A DNA stretch of 55,478 bases from Planctomycetota bacterium (GTDB lineage: Bacteria > Planctomycetota > UBA11346). The DNA is taken from the NCBI GenBank assembly GCA_027859175.1, contig JAQIBG010000385.1, forward strand, positions 1 through 55,478, written 5' to 3'. Below the pieces are notes generated by a model, which was not told where the DNA came from, ran no database searches, and worked only from the letters and a program-made list of their open reading frames with translations. The translations under genes were made by a program, and so were the position numbers. Of the stretch, positions 53,903-55,478 are shown piece after piece. Position 1 is the first letter of the stretch, and every line of letters starts with the position of its first letter.

Positions 53903-54601
53903 ATGGGATCTTCGACGCGCACCACGACCACAAACACAGCGCGTTCCGCCTTTACGGCGGTCGAGCTTCTGGTCGTCATCGGGATCATCAGCCTGCTCGC
54001 TGGGATGACCGTTCCGGCAGCCCTGACGGCCATGAGCCGGGGCGCCGTCAATCAGTCAGCCAGCGGCCTCCTGCGCGTGATAGCGCAAGCCCAAGACCTA
54101 GCACGCAGTCAGAAGCTCACCACTGGCCCAGCCGCGTCCCAAGATCACTACGGAATCGTCATCGTCGCAGCCAATCCGAGCCAACCCGCCTACGCCACCA
54201 TCGTGTACGGCACCGCCCTCAGCGATGAACTGCTGGTCGATGGCCGAGCGGTGGGCCACTTCAAGCTCGGCGCGGGGGTCAGGCCCTTCGTGGCGCAGGG
54301 TACGGCCAGCGCAACAGCCCTCACCGGGCGCCTCGGTTGGTTTTTCCAAGCAGGAACCGCGCGCCCCCTCAGAAGGACCACCGATACCGAATCAGTCGAC
54401 ATCGGAACCCGCGCGCGGGCCGCAGACCCCGGCGACTACACCACCGGCGATACCGAAGCCTGGCGCACCTTCGCGCCACCGCTCCCAGCAGTGGCGGCCA
54501 GCCCGGTATGCAGCGAACTGAGCCTGCGCACCCTCGACGGGCGCAACCAGGTCTTGATCCAGATGCAGCGGGTCGGCACGGCCCTCACGGTCGAGCCCTA
54601 G
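53903..54601 (+). CDS. Prepilin-type protein (GspH-like)
   Basis: The 232-residue protein has a prepilin leader: a short polar N-terminus ending RSA, then FTAVELLVVIGIISLLAG, cleavable by a prepilin peptidase before Phe and kept as the pilin helix. The Glu at position 5 of the mature helix is present. The C-terminal globular part (about 55-232) is beta-rich, with no recognised fold. The ATG at 53903 with AAAGGG upstream gives a family-normal leader; one at 53870 adds eleven residues. The next gene starts two bases after its stop, so they form an operon for pseudopilins. Confidence 0.85.
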   Translation: MGSSTRTTTTNTARSAFTAVELLVVIGIISLLAGMTVPAALTAMSRGAVNQSASGLLRVIAQAQDLARSQKLTTGPAASQDHYGIVIVAANPSQPAYATIVYGTALSDELLVDGRAVGHFKLGAGVRPFVAQGTASATALTGRLGWFFQAGTARPLRRTTDTESVDIGTRARAADPGDYTTGDTEAWRTFAPPLPAVAASPVCSELSLRTLDGRNQVLIQMQRVGTALTVEP

Positions 54602-54603
54602 CC

Positions 54604-55478
54604 ATGCGTAAGGGTTTCACACTATTCGAGGTGGCGGTGTCGCTCGCCCTGGTGGCGATCGGGGTCCTAACCCTGGCCGGCTTTCTACCATCGGCGATCA
54701 AGGTTCAGGAGCAGGCGCGATTCCAGGTCTACGCGGCAACCAAAGCCCTCGACATCGTCGAGGTCTTGAGCGCCACCAGCCCCAATCTGGGCGACGCCCA
54801 CGTTGAGGCCGACCTGCCCTGGGATGTTCCCACCGGCTACGCGGTCACGGCGCCCGACATCGAGCATCAACTCGCCACCATCCGCAACGGAATCCTGCCC
54901 CTGCCGCTGGATATCGCACGCCGCCTCGACAGCCGCGACGGGCTCATCCGCGAGGTGCTCGATGCCGGCGGCCACCTGTACTACGCCAACCCCAACGCCT
55001 CGATTGCGATGAAAAACGAAGCCGGCCTCGCAATTCGACCACCTGCCGAATCGCGTCGCTTGGTTTTCGCAGTGCTCGGTGCAGCCCAACAGAACGCACT
55101 GTTGACCCTGCCGTGGAAATCATGGCCCTATTACGGCCAGTATCCGGCCGGGCCCTCTCACGGCCTGCTCAAGCCTGGTTCACTAACCGATAGTAACGCG
55201 CCGCCCTGGGAAGGGCGCATCGACCCCGACCTGCGCTCAGTATGGCAAACCGAGCTTGGTGACCACGACGGCAATTATACTGCCGGCTACCTCGATTATG
55301 CCCGCATGGATATGGACGGCGATCCGGGTTGGCTGCTGTGTCGCTATTACGTGGCACTGGCCCTGTGGTACGCGGCCAAGAAGGGTCTGCCCAGCGCCTT
55401 CCTCAACGGCGTAGCAAGCGATGCTGACATCGCCGCCAGCTATACCGATCCGGAGCGAGTTCGGGCGATGCGCATCCT
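54604..55478 (+). CDS. Prepilin-type protein, 3' end outside the window (partial)
   Basis: An ATG two bases after the previous stop opens a frame that runs without a stop to the window edge (291 complete codons). The product begins MRKGFTLFEVAVSLALVAIG, a class III prepilin leader cut between Gly and Phe, with Glu5. The globular part has PWDVPTGYAVT, LDIARRLDSRDGLI and a region near the end with YTAGYLDYARMDMDGD. The resemblance is to minor pseudopilins of type II secretion or to planctomycete-type FTxxE proteins; no secretion ATPase or secretin lies in the window. The 3' truncation is from the window, not the gene. Confidence 0.85.
   Translation, partial: MRKGFTLFEVAVSLALVAIGVLTLAGFLPSAIKVQEQARFQVYAATKALDIVEVLSATSPNLGDAHVEADLPWDVPTGYAVTAPDIEHQLATIRNGILPLPLDIARRLDSRDGLIREVLDAGGHLYYANPNASIAMKNEAGLAIRPPAESRRLVFAVLGAAQQNALLTLPWKSWPYYGQYPAGPSHGLLKPGSLTDSNAPPWEGRIDPDLRSVWQTELGDHDGNYTAGYLDYARMDMDGDPGWLLCRYYVALALWYAAKKGLPSAFLNGVASDADIAASYTDPERVRAMRI

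Overview
This is a GC-rich chromosomal stretch from a Gram-negative-type bacterium. Genes are dense, coupled starts (ATGA or GTGA overlaps) are common, and there is no insertion sequence, phage gene, CRISPR array or rRNA. The mixture is a serine/threonine kinase with an extracytoplasmic TPR tail, a pseudokinase, a sulfatase, prepilin-like proteins with an FTxxELL-type leader, NfeD with FloA flotillin, system II cytochrome c biogenesis and an outer-membrane barrel. This resembles the Planctomycetota/PVC group. That placement is an inference from gene content; no taxonomic marker was aligned.

Layout. 1-8.1 kb: a methyltransferase, a membrane-anchored acidic protein, pyruvate kinase coupled to a GluR0-like ligand-gated potassium channel, then on the minus strand purine nucleoside phosphorylase, leucyl aminopeptidase and a degenerate EEP-like membrane protein. 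8.1-16 kb: an EF-hand membrane protein, rsmG divergent from dnaX, a separate coupled gene for the DnaX C-terminal region, and a receptor-like kinase. 16-20.5 kb (minus): priA, dapD, cysH and a 53-residue acidic protein. 20.6-26.5 kb: tRNA-Ala(GGC), a secreted protein, tRNA-Leu(UAA), a DHH phosphoesterase with an anomalous start, and clpB. 26.5-32.1 kb: a sulfatase divergent from an SGNH hydrolase, an aminotransferase divergent from an outer-membrane protein. 32.1-35.7 kb: an RlmI-like methyltransferase, a pseudokinase, another methyltransferase and a coiled-coil membrane protein. 35.9-40.4 kb: the nfeD-nfeD-floA operon and two small proteins. 40.5-44 kb: a very large membrane protein with helical repeats and a degenerate FGE-like domain. 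44-49.8 kb: a micro-membrane protein, a single-pass protein, ResB, CcsA/ResC, then a lipoprotein with a CXXXCH motif and a membrane cytochrome with CXXCH. 49.8-55.5 kb: a propeller glycosidase-like protein, a HEAT plus VWA protein, a HEPN-like protein and two prepilin-like proteins, the last running off the window.

Functionally, most of the window is housekeeping (glycolysis, purine salvage, lysine biosynthesis, sulfate reduction, replication, proteostasis). The less ordinary parts are the channel coupled to pyruvate kinase, the split dnaX, the kinase/pseudokinase/FGE-like membrane proteins, and the cytochrome block in which the maturation machinery (ResBC) sits directly upstream of two candidate heme proteins. 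Many starts lack a clear Shine-Dalgarno sequence, so several start calls are provisional. No wholly new defence or mobile system was found.
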